Shown here piece by piece: positions 1-7,426 of a stretch of DNA of 20,965 bases. The number at the start of each line of letters is the position of its first letter. The first letter of the stretch is position 1. The DNA lies in the NCBI GenBank assembly GCA_964480525.1, contig CAYZOV010000028.1:1-20965 (forward strand). Reading direction: 5' to 3'. The notes beneath the pieces were generated by a model. That model was not told where the DNA came from and made no database searches. It saw only the letters and a program-made list of their open reading frames with translations. This DNA comes from JAAZZIT01 sp964480525. GTDB taxonomy: Bacteria; Bacillota; Clostridia; Oscillospirales; Ruminococcaceae. A program made the translations under genes and the position numbers.

Positions 1-88
1 ACTATTATAATCATACCACATACCGAGCAATTTTGCAATATTATATTGAAAATCGAGATATAATATTTTGTTCACTTGTCAATGATAG

Positions 89-115
89 TTGACACTTACC
101 CCTAAAAAATATAAT
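89..115 (+). promoter_or_regulatory. Possible sigma-A promoter with short spacer
   Basis: TTGACA at 89-94 and TATAAT at 110-115 both match consensus, but the spacer is only 15 bases rather than 17. The -35 box is also the right arm of an inverted repeat (TGTCAA at 77-82, TTGACA at 89-94), so a repressor could overlap it. It would give a leader of roughly 190 bases ahead of the gene at 310. Confidence 0.35.
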
Positions 116-207
116 GTTAAGCGATATGTTGCAAATTTTCGTTTTATATGAGCTGTAGGCGATGGAAAAATGAAAATCTTTCAATCGGCGACTTTGTTCG
201 ACACATT

Positions 208-234
208 CTGCATTTTTTATGGTATAAAATGCAG
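208..234 (+). repeat. 9-bp inverted repeat upstream of the SLOG-like gene
   Basis: CTGCATTTT at 208-216 and AAAATGCAG at 226-234 form a perfect inverted repeat around a nine-base loop. The loop and right arm contain a -10-like TATAAA at 223-228, so this could be an operator over a second promoter. As RNA it would be a modest hairpin. There is no T-tract, so it is not a terminator. Confidence 0.4.
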
Positions 235-309
235 ATAAGCCGAAGAAAAAAGAGGAATTTCGGCAAATTTATCATATCGTCTGTCAATACGACGAGGAAA
301 GGATTTTTT

Positions 310-804
310 ATGACAAAACAGAAGATTTACGGCATTATCGGAGGAAACACGCTGGCGACAAGTTTCGGTTTCGACGAAGAAAGCGAGAATTTTGGGAGAT
401 TTAAGGTTTTTGCACAGAGTTTTTTGAAGCAGTTGGGCGGAGATTTTATAACCTGTGCAAACGGTGGGTTGGAGCTTTTTTGCGGAGAATTTGCCATTGA
501 AAACCGTCAGAACGTGGTGTGCGTTATGCCATTTGAGGAGCAAGCCACAAAGTGGAGCGGGGATTTGAGAGAGCGATTTTTCAATTTGCACGAAAAGTCG
601 GCGGGTGTGAAAATTTTATCGAAAAAGCACTTTTACGGTTGCGAAGAAAAGGCGGAAGAATATGTTGCGGACAATTGCGATTGTGTAATTTTGGTAAAGT
701 CGAAAGGCGACGAAGTTTCGGAAAACGTCAAAAGTGCGATTAAGCAAAAGGATAGTGTGATTGTGCTTGATTGTGACGATTACACAATTAAATATGAAGT
801 TTAA
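310..804 (+). CDS. YpsA-like (DUF1273) SLOG/Rossmann-fold protein
   Basis: A 164-residue soluble protein. The start at 310 is chosen because GAGGAAAGG lies just upstream; the frame is open back to 148 but the added residues look non-coding. Three features resemble YpsA/DUF1273 proteins of the SLOG superfamily: a starting IYGIIGGNTLA strand, a glycine-containing ITCANGGLEL segment near residues 47-56 where the family has its nucleotide-binding loop, and VMPFEEQATKWSGDLRERF at 72-90. The C-terminal DCVILVKSKGDEVS fits the last Rossmann strand. SLOG proteins are thought to bind or process nucleotide-derived ligands, and YpsA affects cell division in some Firmicutes. No operon partner is evident, since the next gene has its own promoter. 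The family assignment is moderately secure; the function is not. Confidence 0.6.
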   Translation: MTKQKIYGIIGGNTLATSFGFDEESENFGRFKVFAQSFLKQLGGDFITCANGGLELFCGEFAIENRQNVVCVMPFEEQATKWSGDLRERFFNLHEKSAGVKILSKKHFYGCEEKAEEYVADNCDCVILVKSKGDEVSENVKSAIKQKDSVIVLDCDDYTIKYEV

Positions 805-836
805 GAAAAAAATTATGCAAAAATTCTAAAAAACAC

Positions 837-865
837 TTGAAATTCATACAAAAGTATGTTATACT
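837..865 (+). promoter_or_regulatory. Sigma-A promoter with extended -10
   Basis: TTGAAA at 837-842, a 17-base spacer and TATACT at 860-865, with TG one base upstream of the -10 (TGTTATACT). Transcription would start near 872 and give a leader of about 50 bases before the start codon at 921. Confidence 0.75.
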
Positions 866-920
866 GTTTTTCAGAATATTAAATTCTTTTCAATTTCTTT
901 CAAGAAAGGTTTGATTTTTA

Positions 921-1550
921 ATGGAAAACAGAAAAACCGAAATTCGTTCACGAATTGACAAGCACATCAAAATTGACGTAATACCGGGACATTTTGCAAC
1001 CAACCACTCCCACGTCAACTATTACATTGATATGACAAAAATTAAAACTCATCACAAAATGGCTAAACGTTGTGCTGATGTTTTGGCTTCAAAATTTGTT
1101 GCAACGCCTGTTGACACCATAGTTTGCCTTGAGGGTACGGAGATGTTGGGTGCGTTTTTGGCTGAAAGTTTGTCCTCAAACGGCATTAACAACGGCTCGG
1201 ACGTTTACGTTGTCACGCCTGAACTTAACTCAAACAACCAGATGATTTTCAGAGATAACATTCAGTCGGCAATTTGGGGCAAAAACGTATTGCTTCTTAT
1301 TTCGTCGGCTTCCACGGGCAAAACCATAAACCGTTCTACGGAATGTATCAATTATTACAACGGAAAACTCACGGGAATAGGTGCGATTTTCTCGGCTATC
1401 ACACAGCAAAACGGCATTGACATACAATGCGTTTTCGACGACGAGGAAATTCCTACATACACGACTTCCGCTTCGTCCCATTGTGAAATGTGCAAAAACG
1501 GCGTAAAAATCGACGCAATTGTAAACAGCTTCGGATATTCAAAAATTTAA
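921..1550 (+). CDS. Phosphoribosyltransferase-fold protein, OPRT-like
   Basis: A 209-residue cytosolic protein starting at ATG 921 behind AAGAAAGG. The overall plan matches type I phosphoribosyltransferases: an N-terminal hood region, a CLEGTEMLGAFLAESL segment (69-84) like the family's substrate loop and helix, and a strand plus turn at about 123-136 (VLLLISSASTGKTI) where the PRPP-binding loop belongs. The usual acidic pair of that loop (ED or DD before the TG) is replaced by I/S residues, so catalytic PRPP binding is doubtful. The C-terminus contains a CEMC pair (188-191). It is probably annotated as orotate phosphoribosyltransferase in relatives. The gene is monocistronic, with its own promoter and a strong terminator. 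A regulatory or altered-substrate role is possible. Confidence 0.65.
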   Translation: MENRKTEIRSRIDKHIKIDVIPGHFATNHSHVNYYIDMTKIKTHHKMAKRCADVLASKFVATPVDTIVCLEGTEMLGAFLAESLSSNGINNGSDVYVVTPELNSNNQMIFRDNIQSAIWGKNVLLLISSASTGKTINRSTECINYYNGKLTGIGAIFSAITQQNGIDIQCVFDDEEIPTYTTSASSHCEMCKNGVKIDAIVNSFGYSKI

Positions 1551-1563
1551 GATTTTTGCTTTT

Positions 1564-1592
1564 AAAAGCCCCCTTTGTGGGGGCTTTTTTGT
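1564..1592 (+). terminator. Rho-independent terminator after the PRTase gene
   Basis: AAAAGCCCCC (1564-1573) pairs with GGGGGCTTTT (1579-1588) around TTTGT and is followed by more T residues. This is a strong ten-base-pair stem with a U-tract, 13 bases after the stop codon. Confidence 0.92.
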
Positions 1593-1613
1593 GTGGGATA
1601 ATTACTAAAAATA

Positions 1614-1642
1614 TTGACAAAATTATGGGGAAGTGATAAAAT
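1614..1642 (+). promoter_or_regulatory. Sigma-A promoter for the lipoprotein / HEPN-like genes
   Basis: TTGACA at 1614-1619, a 17-base spacer and TAAAAT at 1637-1642, with TG one base before the -10 (TGATAAAAT). It lies 33 bases before the start codon at 1675 and may drive the three genes up to the terminator at 4504. Confidence 0.75.
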
Positions 1643-1674
1643 TAAAAAAAGTGAATTTTTAGGAGAATCGGTTT

Positions 1675-2289
1675 ATGAAAAAGCGTGTTATTATGACGTT
1701 GGCACTTTTGGGTGCATTGGCGTTTTCGGGGTGCGGACAGTCTGTTGATTTTGACGATTACGAGGACATAAAGACGGTTGCTACCGCAGGGGAAAACACG
1801 GCGGTTTCCGACGGCGGTTTGACGACGACCACCACCGAAGCGGTTTTACAAATTTCGCCCGAAATAACCACAACAACGGCGACAGAAACGACAACCGCAA
1901 CGACCACAACGTCTATGGAAACAACTACGGCGGTTACTACTACAACGGCAAAACAGTCAGAGTGGGAATTGTTTGGGGCGACGACGGCTTACTACGGTCA
2001 AATTGAAATCGCAGTATATACAATGCAAGAAAACGGAGATTTATATTTTAAATTTAGAATGACAAATAATAGTGATAAAACTGTTAGCTTTAATAATGCG
2101 TCTGCAACTGTTAATGGTATTGATGAAACAATTTGGCTATATGATGGAAAAGAATGTAAAACCGGTAAAACAATTGAATCAATTTCTACAACGAGTATTA
2201 AGACATCTGTTGATTCCGTAACTAGTATCAGTGGAGAAATATTTGGATTACGGGGTAATAATAATGATTATGAGATAGCAAGATTATAA
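1675..2289 (+). CDS. Thr-rich lipoprotein with extracellular domain
   Basis: A 204-residue predicted lipoprotein behind TAGGAG. The signal peptide runs MKKRVIMTLALLGALAFSGC with the lipobox cysteine at residue 20. After the anchor comes an acidic patch (DFDDYEDIKT), then a Thr-rich linker at about 50-92 made of TTTT and ETTT runs. Such linkers are common in surface proteins of ruminal Clostridia. Residues 97-204 form a compact, beta-rich domain (YYGQIEIAVYTMQENGDLYFKFRMTN) that resembles the outside domains of the proteins encoded at 2303 and 12879, perhaps DUF4352-like. Codon use shifts at about 2035, the last 250 bases being clearly more AT-rich than the Thr-rich part. The function is unknown. 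It sits 13 bases upstream of the next gene and is probably co-transcribed with it. Confidence 0.75.
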   Translation: MKKRVIMTLALLGALAFSGCGQSVDFDDYEDIKTVATAGENTAVSDGGLTTTTTEAVLQISPEITTTTATETTTATTTTSMETTTAVTTTTAKQSEWELFGATTAYYGQIEIAVYTMQENGDLYFKFRMTNNSDKTVSFNNASATVNGIDETIWLYDGKECKTGKTIESISTTSIKTSVDSVTSISGEIFGLRGNNNDYEIARL

Positions 2290-2302
2290 TCACGGAGGGG
2301 TT

Positions 2303-3685
2303 ATGCAAGTTTTACAGGACGAATTTGAAAAGTGCAAAAATTATGAGGGAAAAGTTTACAGAAATGTTCTGAAACCATTTTTCAAAGACCTTTATAATTT
2401 GAAATTCGGCGTTGGGTGGGAAACAAGTATTCCGTATGACGGTTATCCTAAATCGGGAACACCTACCAGAGATGAAAAATGGGTAAACAACCATATAGTT
2501 AATAAAAAATTCATAATTTACGATTTGAAAAAAATCGACCCAAACGGACTTATGAATTACTTAATTCATCTCAACCAGTACAACAAGGCTGAATTTGAAA
2601 AATTCAAGTACGGTGATTTATGGAACGAAATTGCCGATAAAAATGTGTATTTGAATTATTTGGGAAATGCGGTGGCATACCGTAATTATTTTGAGCATAC
2701 AAACGACGAAAAAGACGAAAGAATAAACGGCGAAATTAACGCAGAGGACATTTTTGCTTGCGTTGAGCAGATTTTAAGACCGTTTAAAAACAACGAAAAC
2801 TTAAAACACAAAAGCGAAAAATCTTATTACGAGTATTTTACGGAGAATTTTTCAAATTTCGGTGTAACGTTTACGGAATCTTTGGCTGAAATTTGCGGGA
2901 AGTTCAGAAACAACGGAATAATTTTCGACGAAAAATATGCGGAGAAAATTTGCATTTCAAGTGGTTTTGAGGTTGAAAACGGCAAAAACGTTATTGTAAA
3001 CGACTTGCAAAAATTCGATGAGTTTTTGGCTTATATAAAGAAAACTCACATTTCTTTTGAAAAAATCAGGGAAGATTTGGGGTTGACGGAGAAAAAATTC
3101 GACGACCGACGGATTAAAAGTCTTTGCGTTACGAACGAGCATTGTAGCGGTATTTACGAGGACAGTTTGGCGGTTTTCAAAGACGTGGGCGGTTATCAGA
3201 AATTTCTGATAGAAGTCAACGGCGACTTGAACGCTAAAAAGAAAAAACGAAAGTTTTTGGGCGCTTTTGCGGGGATTTTGGCTGTTTTGGTGTGCGTTTT
3301 GGCGGTGTTGATGTTAAACGACAAAAATGTTTACAAAAACGACGTCTTAAAAACGTACAAGCTGGGTCAATCGCTGACGTTTAACGTGACAAAGGCGGTT
3401 TACGAGGACAACGAGCTGTATGTTGACGTTATAATTGACAACTGGACGGGTGAAGCGGTGATTGTGAAGAATCCGCAGATAGCAATCAGGGCGAAAAATT
3501 CAAGTGGCGACGTGGTTTTTGAGTACGAAGCCGTGGCTTATGAAACGTGGGAAGTTTCGCCGTCGGGGAACATATTGAGGAAGAAAATTCCCGTCGAAAA
3601 CCGCAGCAGTCGAAACGACTTTAATGAAAACGGAATAAGCGACCTGTTATTTGAAATTGACGTAAATTATGAAATGGGGGATTAA
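2303..3685 (+). CDS. Membrane-anchored protein with HEPN-like N-terminal domain
   Basis: A 460-residue protein behind CGGAGGGG. There is no signal peptide. Residues 1-310 are predicted cytoplasmic and mostly helical, then a KKKKRK stop-transfer cluster (312-317) precedes one membrane segment (about 318-338), and residues 345-460 lie outside. In the cytoplasmic part, LNYLGNAVAYRNYFEHT (117-133) contains R127-N128-x3-H132, the RNxxxH signature of HEPN domains, and is followed by an acidic INAEDIFACVEQILRPF helix as in Swt1-type or DUF4145-like HEPN proteins. HEPN domains are often RNases in toxin or antiviral systems, but some only bind nucleotides. The outer domain (LGQSLTFNVTKAVYEDNELYV) resembles those of the neighbouring lipoproteins. 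The HEPN call rests on one motif and its context; function is inferred. Confidence 0.55.
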   Translation: MQVLQDEFEKCKNYEGKVYRNVLKPFFKDLYNLKFGVGWETSIPYDGYPKSGTPTRDEKWVNNHIVNKKFIIYDLKKIDPNGLMNYLIHLNQYNKAEFEKFKYGDLWNEIADKNVYLNYLGNAVAYRNYFEHTNDEKDERINGEINAEDIFACVEQILRPFKNNENLKHKSEKSYYEYFTENFSNFGVTFTESLAEICGKFRNNGIIFDEKYAEKICISSGFEVENGKNVIVNDLQKFDEFLAYIKKTHISFEKIREDLGLTEKKFDDRRIKSLCVTNEHCSGIYEDSLAVFKDVGGYQKFLIEVNGDLNAKKKKRKFLGAFAGILAVLVCVLAVLMLNDKNVYKNDVLKTYKLGQSLTFNVTKAVYEDNELYVDVIIDNWTGEAVIVKNPQIAIRAKNSSGDVVFEYEAVAYETWEVSPSGNILRKKIPVENRSSRNDFNENGISDLLFEIDVNYEMGD

Positions 3686-3686
3686 A

Positions 3687-4385
3687 ATGTTTAGCGAATG
3701 TAGGATTGAAATGAATTATTTTACTACAAGTACGGACTTTACGAAAGCTCATGAACGGATGAAAATATTTCTTATTTGTTTTGCTATATTATTTGTAGTA
3801 ACCTTAATAGTCAATATTTTAAAATTATTAAACGAAAGCTTTTGCTTTTCAAAAAAAATAAAATTCACAACTCCGCCTGAAAACATGGAACACAACTACG
3901 GAGAAAAGTTGACGTGGACATTTCATCGAGCAAATATGTCGGAGAAAACCTTTTTAAATCTGATAAATCAGTGGATTGCAAATGAGCAAGGGATTGTTGT
4001 TTTAAAAATTGAAACTGACGGATATAGGGGTGCTACTTTAAATAATTTGTCACGGTTCTGTTTATCAAGTGTCACTCTTTCTTATACTTATTCGTCGTCA
4101 AATTGCTATAAATACGGTGTTGATATTTTATACCAAAGTTCGTCAATTCGTCATATTTCTAAAAATACATTGATAACAAAATGGAATAATAAGAATCCTG
4201 AATCAGAAGTTACATATATATCAGATACACATACTTCTTATCGTGGAGGAACAAGAAATATTCAGCTTAGTATTCTGTATCGTTATCCGATTGGCAATGC
4301 CAACGTACAAAAAGCTCAAAATACCGAAAAACAGAGTTTGCAGCAAACGCAAGATATACTGAATCAACAACAGCAGGAAAAATAA
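3687..4385 (+). CDS. Single-pass membrane protein, unknown function
   Basis: The start at ATG 3687 is chosen over ATG 3669 because GGGGG at 3676-3680 gives normal spacing; it leaves one base after the upstream stop codon. The product is 232 residues with a cytoplasmic N-terminus, one membrane segment at about 27-48 (IFLICFAILFVVTLIVNIL), and an outer domain rich in Ser, Tyr and Asn. A Gln-rich tail follows (QSLQQTQDILNQQQQEK). I do not recognise the family. The reading frame stops inside an A-run, and the -1 frame continues with more Gln-rich, protein-like residues (INQQNKWALDESATPFKMGG) toward the terminator, so the gene may be truncated by a frameshift. Base composition is more AT-rich than in flanking genes. 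It is probably co-transcribed with the HEPN-like gene. Confidence 0.6.
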   Translation: MFSECRIEMNYFTTSTDFTKAHERMKIFLICFAILFVVTLIVNILKLLNESFCFSKKIKFTTPPENMEHNYGEKLTWTFHRANMSEKTFLNLINQWIANEQGIVVLKIETDGYRGATLNNLSRFCLSSVTLSYTYSSSNCYKYGVDILYQSSSIRHISKNTLITKWNNKNPESEVTYISDTHTSYRGGTRNIQLSILYRYPIGNANVQKAQNTEKQSLQQTQDILNQQQQEK

Positions 4386-4503
4386 ATCAGCAAAATAAGT
4401 GGGCGTTAGATGAATCCGCAACACCATTTAAAATGGGTGGTTACGATATAACGCAGGGGATTCATTTAACAACACGAATATGTTTTAAAAATACAAAAAA
4501 TTC

Positions 4504-4542
4504 AAGCCTTAATCGGGAGGAATCTCGGTTAAGGCTTTTTTT
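4504..4542. terminator. Bidirectional terminator between convergent genes
   Basis: AAGCCTTAA at 4504-4512 pairs with TTAAGGCTT at 4529-4537. The inner bases continue the stem (with two G-U pairs) to a GGAA tetraloop at 4519-4522. T residues follow on the plus strand. On the minus strand the sequence after the stem is TGAATTTTTT, so it can also end the WYL gene, whose stop codon is at 4544. Confidence 0.9.
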
Positions 4543-4543
4543 G

Positions 4544-5731
4544 TCAGTCGGGGTAATCGGAGAGGGCAGTTTTGAGAAAATCTTTATACTGTTTTATCAT
4601 ATGCGGGGGCGATACGAGGGAAAGTTCGTCCTTTGAAAACTGGGAAAGCCACGAAAAAAAAGGCTTCGAGGGTTGGATATTTATTGAAAAAGTGAAAAAG
4701 CCGTCGGCGTCGGATTTTTTAAATTCGGTGTCATATCCGAATCGGTCAACGATACTTTTTGCCATTTTTTCGCTGGCAACAAAGGTGAGTTTAGAGGTTT
4801 TTCCGCTTTCGGTGGTGAACATTTTAAATGTGGATTTCAGATATTTTTCCGTATCGAAAGTGCGGTCTTGGGGGTTGAAAAATTCGTTGTCGGGCGGAAA
4901 ATAACGCAAGTCTTTTTCCAAAACGCCCTCGTCGTCCGAAATGTTTCCACCGCAAATTTGAATATCAAACATACGGTCAACACGCAGGTTGTTAAGCCTG
5001 AAATTCCCGTCGGCGTCGAAAAGCCCCGCAACCAGATAGCAACGTGAATTATCCCACAAAAGTTTATAGGGTGAAGCGGTGCGGGGGTTGGTGGGGATTA
5101 AGTTTTGGGAGTTATCCACAATTTTGGAAGAAGTTTTGATTTTGTTGTGGCGGTCAAGGTGATAAGTTTTTTTACAAGCCGTGGTGGAATTTATGCGGGT
5201 GTGGTAAAAAAGCTTTTTGTCGGCGTTCATGTTGGCGTAGTAATAAGAAATTTTTCTGTTTTGGGAGATAGCGGTGTGAATTGTTTTGATGTTTTGCAAA
5301 GACTGAAAGTTCGGGGTGTGGGGGCGGATATAGGAATCGATGTCGGGAAATTGCTCTTTTTTTTCGTCGCTGACAAAAGATTTGATGTTTGAGAGAAGTT
5401 TGCCGGCGGTGTCGTAGTCGAGAAACGTGGACGAACAGATTATGTCCGCAATAAGAGAGAGCTGTTCTTCGGAAAAAATCCCCGTATAGACGTATTTTTT
5501 AATACCGCCACCTTGTTTAACGCATTTAAGACCATAGTTAAAAGCGTCGTTTGAAAGGAGTTCGAGGTATTCCGAAACGGTTTGGCGTTTGACGTTAAAG
5601 CCGTATTCTTCCGCAAGATAGTCGCAGATTTGGGATTGTTTAACAAAAGCGTCGGGAGTGGTTTTTTCTCGGAGAAATTTTTGAATTGCCAAAAGGCGGT
5701 TTACGGTTGAATCAGGGATATTTTGTGGCAT
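4544..5731 (-). CDS. WYL-domain transcriptional regulator
   Basis: A 395-residue cytosolic regulator. The ATG at 5731 is used because GAAAGGA precedes it on the minus strand; the open frame upstream runs into the promoter -35 box and cannot be translated. Residues 7-60 form a winged HTH of the DeoR/YafY kind (NRLLAIQKFLREKT, with a recognition helix near RQTVSEYLELL). Residues about 150-257 form the WYL region, ending in SPYKLLWDNSRCYLVAGLFD and FRLNNLRVDRM. The rest is the WCX C-terminal extension. WYL domains bind ligands such as nucleic acids or nucleotides, and the proteins act as repressors or activators, often of defence or stress genes. The gene faces away from the tad operon and converges on the HEPN-like gene set, so either could be a target. 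Confidence 0.88.
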   Translation of the reverse strand: MPQNIPDSTVNRLLAIQKFLREKTTPDAFVKQSQICDYLAEEYGFNVKRQTVSEYLELLSNDAFNYGLKCVKQGGGIKKYVYTGIFSEEQLSLIADIICSSTFLDYDTAGKLLSNIKSFVSDEKKEQFPDIDSYIRPHTPNFQSLQNIKTIHTAISQNRKISYYYANMNADKKLFYHTRINSTTACKKTYHLDRHNKIKTSSKIVDNSQNLIPTNPRTASPYKLLWDNSRCYLVAGLFDADGNFRLNNLRVDRMFDIQICGGNISDDEGVLEKDLRYFPPDNEFFNPQDRTFDTEKYLKSTFKMFTTESGKTSKLTFVASEKMAKSIVDRFGYDTEFKKSDADGFFTFSINIQPSKPFFSWLSQFSKDELSLVSPPHMIKQYKDFLKTALSDYPD

Positions 5732-5774
5732 AATTTTTCGTCCTTTCGTAAAAAAATTAAACGTCTTTTTTACA

Positions 5775-5803
5775 ATTGTACGGCAAAAGGGCGGTTTTGT
5801 CAA
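5775..5803 (-). promoter_or_regulatory. Sigma-A promoter of the WYL regulator gene
   Basis: On the minus strand, TTGACA (5803-5798), a 17-base spacer and TACAAT (5780-5775). The -10 lies inside the perfect palindrome TACAATTGTA (5771-5780), a possible autoregulatory operator. The start codon is at 5731. Confidence 0.8.
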
Positions 5804-5846
5804 TGGGTTTTTAGAAAAAGTGTTATGAAAAGCGGACGTTTTTTCG

Positions 5847-5875
5847 GTGACGGGGTTGAAAAAACGTTATAGAAT
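5847..5875 (+). promoter_or_regulatory. Possible promoter of the tad operon
   Basis: GTGACG at 5847-5852, a 17-base spacer and TAGAAT at 5870-5875. The -35 is a four-of-six match and the -10 a five-of-six match, so this is a moderate site. It lies 30 bases before the GTG start at 5906. No better pair was seen between the divergent genes. Confidence 0.45.
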
Positions 5876-5905
5876 AGAATTAACGAAAACAAAGGAGCGG
5901 ATTTT

Positions 5906-7426
5906 GTGAAAAAAAGAGATTTAAAGCAGATTGTTGTGTGCGTTGAGGACGCAGAAAAAATGGCGCAGGTGAGGGAATTATTCAAGGCGCTTAAAGACAG
6001 GGGGGCGTTTGTTTACAGGGATTCTTTGCAAAAATTAAGGGAAGATTCAAAACTTTTCAAGTATGATTATGTTGTTTTGGGGCAGTCGCAGGGGAGCGAT
6101 TTTTTCAGTTCCGAAGTGCTTATCGGCGGTGAAAACGGCGTTGACGAATTGGATTTGTTTATGCAGTTAAAACGCAAACTTTGCGGAAAAACGGATTTTG
6201 AAAAAAAAAAGCAGGTTTTGACGTTTGATGAATTGGCGGCAAAATATTTAAAAATCGTGGAAGAAAGTATGCGAAACGACGTTTATTACAAAGACGGGGA
6301 CGTATACGATTTGATAGACAGAATTTTGGCTGACAAAGGGGAGCTAAGCGGTGGTGACAAAGAAAAAATCAGGGTGAAGATTTTTAACACCATACGAAGA
6401 TTCGACGTTCTGACGGAATATTTAGAGGACGAAGAAATTACGGAAATAATGGTCAACGGCACGGACAATATTTTTGTGGAGAAAAATTCGGAGATTGTCA
6501 GGGTTGAGAAAAAGTTTGAAAGCAAAGACAGGCTTAGGAACATTATTAACAAAATGGTCAGCGACGCAGGCAGGCAGATTGACGAAGCAAACCCTATTGT
6601 GGACGCAAGGTTGGCGGACGGGTCGAGGGTTAATGCGGTGCTGGAGCCGATTGCAATAAACGGTCCGTCGTTGACGATAAGACGTTTTCCGAAGTCGTTT
6701 AACATGGCGGAGCTTGTTAAAAACGGCACAATTGTTGAAAGTGCGGCGGATTTGTTGTCAAAGTTGGTGAAAGCTAAGTACAACATTTTTGTAAGCGGTT
6801 CGACGGGGTCGGGAAAAACAACTCTTTTAAACTGTTTGTCTGAATATATCAGCGAAAAAGAGCGAATTGTCACAATTGAGGACAGCGCAGAACTTCAGAT
6901 AAAGCATATTCCGAACATTATTAAAATGGAAGTTAGGCTTGCAAATTCCAACGGAAAAGGGTCGGTGACAATAAGCGACCTTATTAAAAATTCGTTGAGA
7001 ATGCGACCTGACAGAATAATCGTAGGCGAAGTGCGACGTGAAGAAGCGTACGATATGCTTCAGGCGATGAACACGGGGCATGACGGTTCGCTTTCGACAG
7101 GTCACGCAAACAGCGCAAACGACATGATGAGGCGATTGGAAAATATGATTTTGACAAACAGTTCGATTCCTTTGGAGGCGGTGCGTGGAACGATTGAATC
7201 GGCGATTGATATTGTGGTGCATTTGTCAAGGCTTAGGGACAACCGCAGAAAAGTTGTGGAAATTTGCGAAGTTGACGGATTTAACGAGGACAAAAGCATA
7301 CGTCTTGTGCCGATTTACGAATACAGCGACAGTTTGGGACGGCTTGTGAAAACAGGAAACTTGAAAAACGTCGCAAAACTTGAAATTGCGGGGTTTGGGA
7401 AAAACGGACGGGAGGAAAGTGCGTGA
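5906..7426 (+). CDS. tadA: Tad pilus assembly ATPase (TadA/CpaF family)
   Basis: A 506-residue secretion ATPase that would power Flp-type pilus assembly from the cytoplasmic face. Translation starts at GTG 5906, eight bases after GGAG. Visible motifs are ITEIMVNGTDNIF (178-190) of the N-terminal domain, RRFPKSFNM, Walker A GSTGSGKTT (298-306), the Asp box VTIEDSAEL (322-330), a Walker B-like RIIVGEVR (370-377) and the His box TGHDGSLSTGHANS (390-403). All key residues are present. The usual CpaF N-terminal region begins near residue 104; the first 100 residues are an extra Rossmann- or receiver-like segment (KQIVVCVEDAEKMAQVRELF). The gene heads an operon in which the next gene overlaps its stop codon. 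Confidence 0.95.
   Translation: MKKRDLKQIVVCVEDAEKMAQVRELFKALKDRGAFVYRDSLQKLREDSKLFKYDYVVLGQSQGSDFFSSEVLIGGENGVDELDLFMQLKRKLCGKTDFEKKKQVLTFDELAAKYLKIVEESMRNDVYYKDGDVYDLIDRILADKGELSGGDKEKIRVKIFNTIRRFDVLTEYLEDEEITEIMVNGTDNIFVEKNSEIVRVEKKFESKDRLRNIINKMVSDAGRQIDEANPIVDARLADGSRVNAVLEPIAINGPSLTIRRFPKSFNMAELVKNGTIVESAADLLSKLVKAKYNIFVSGSTGSGKTTLLNCLSEYISEKERIVTIEDSAELQIKHIPNIIKMEVRLANSNGKGSVTISDLIKNSLRMRPDRIIVGEVRREEAYDMLQAMNTGHDGSLSTGHANSANDMMRRLENMILTNSSIPLEAVRGTIESAIDIVVHLSRLRDNRRKVVEICEVDGFNEDKSIRLVPIYEYSDSLGRLVKTGNLKNVAKLEIAGFGKNGREESA

Larger units (their letters stand above)
1..309. other. Upstream intergenic region, no gene seen
   Basis: No convincing coding region is visible here. An open frame from 148 leads into the downstream gene but lacks a ribosome site, and its N-terminal residues do not look like protein. 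The stretch is very AT-rich and holds a promoter-like pair (89-115) and two inverted repeats (77-94 and 208-234), described separately. Confidence 0.6.

Noticed and set aside
148..309. Longer N-terminus for the SLOG-like protein
   Set aside because: No ribosome site at 148 and the added residues are not protein-like; GAGGAAAGG precedes ATG 310.
4433..4636. 67-residue open frame after the membrane protein
   Set aside because: It crosses a strong terminator and the end of the WYL gene. Its first part is treated instead as a possible frameshifted tail of the upstream gene.
5732..5803. Longer N-terminus for the WYL regulator
   Set aside because: It would include the gene's own -10 and -35 boxes; ATG 5731 has a good ribosome site.
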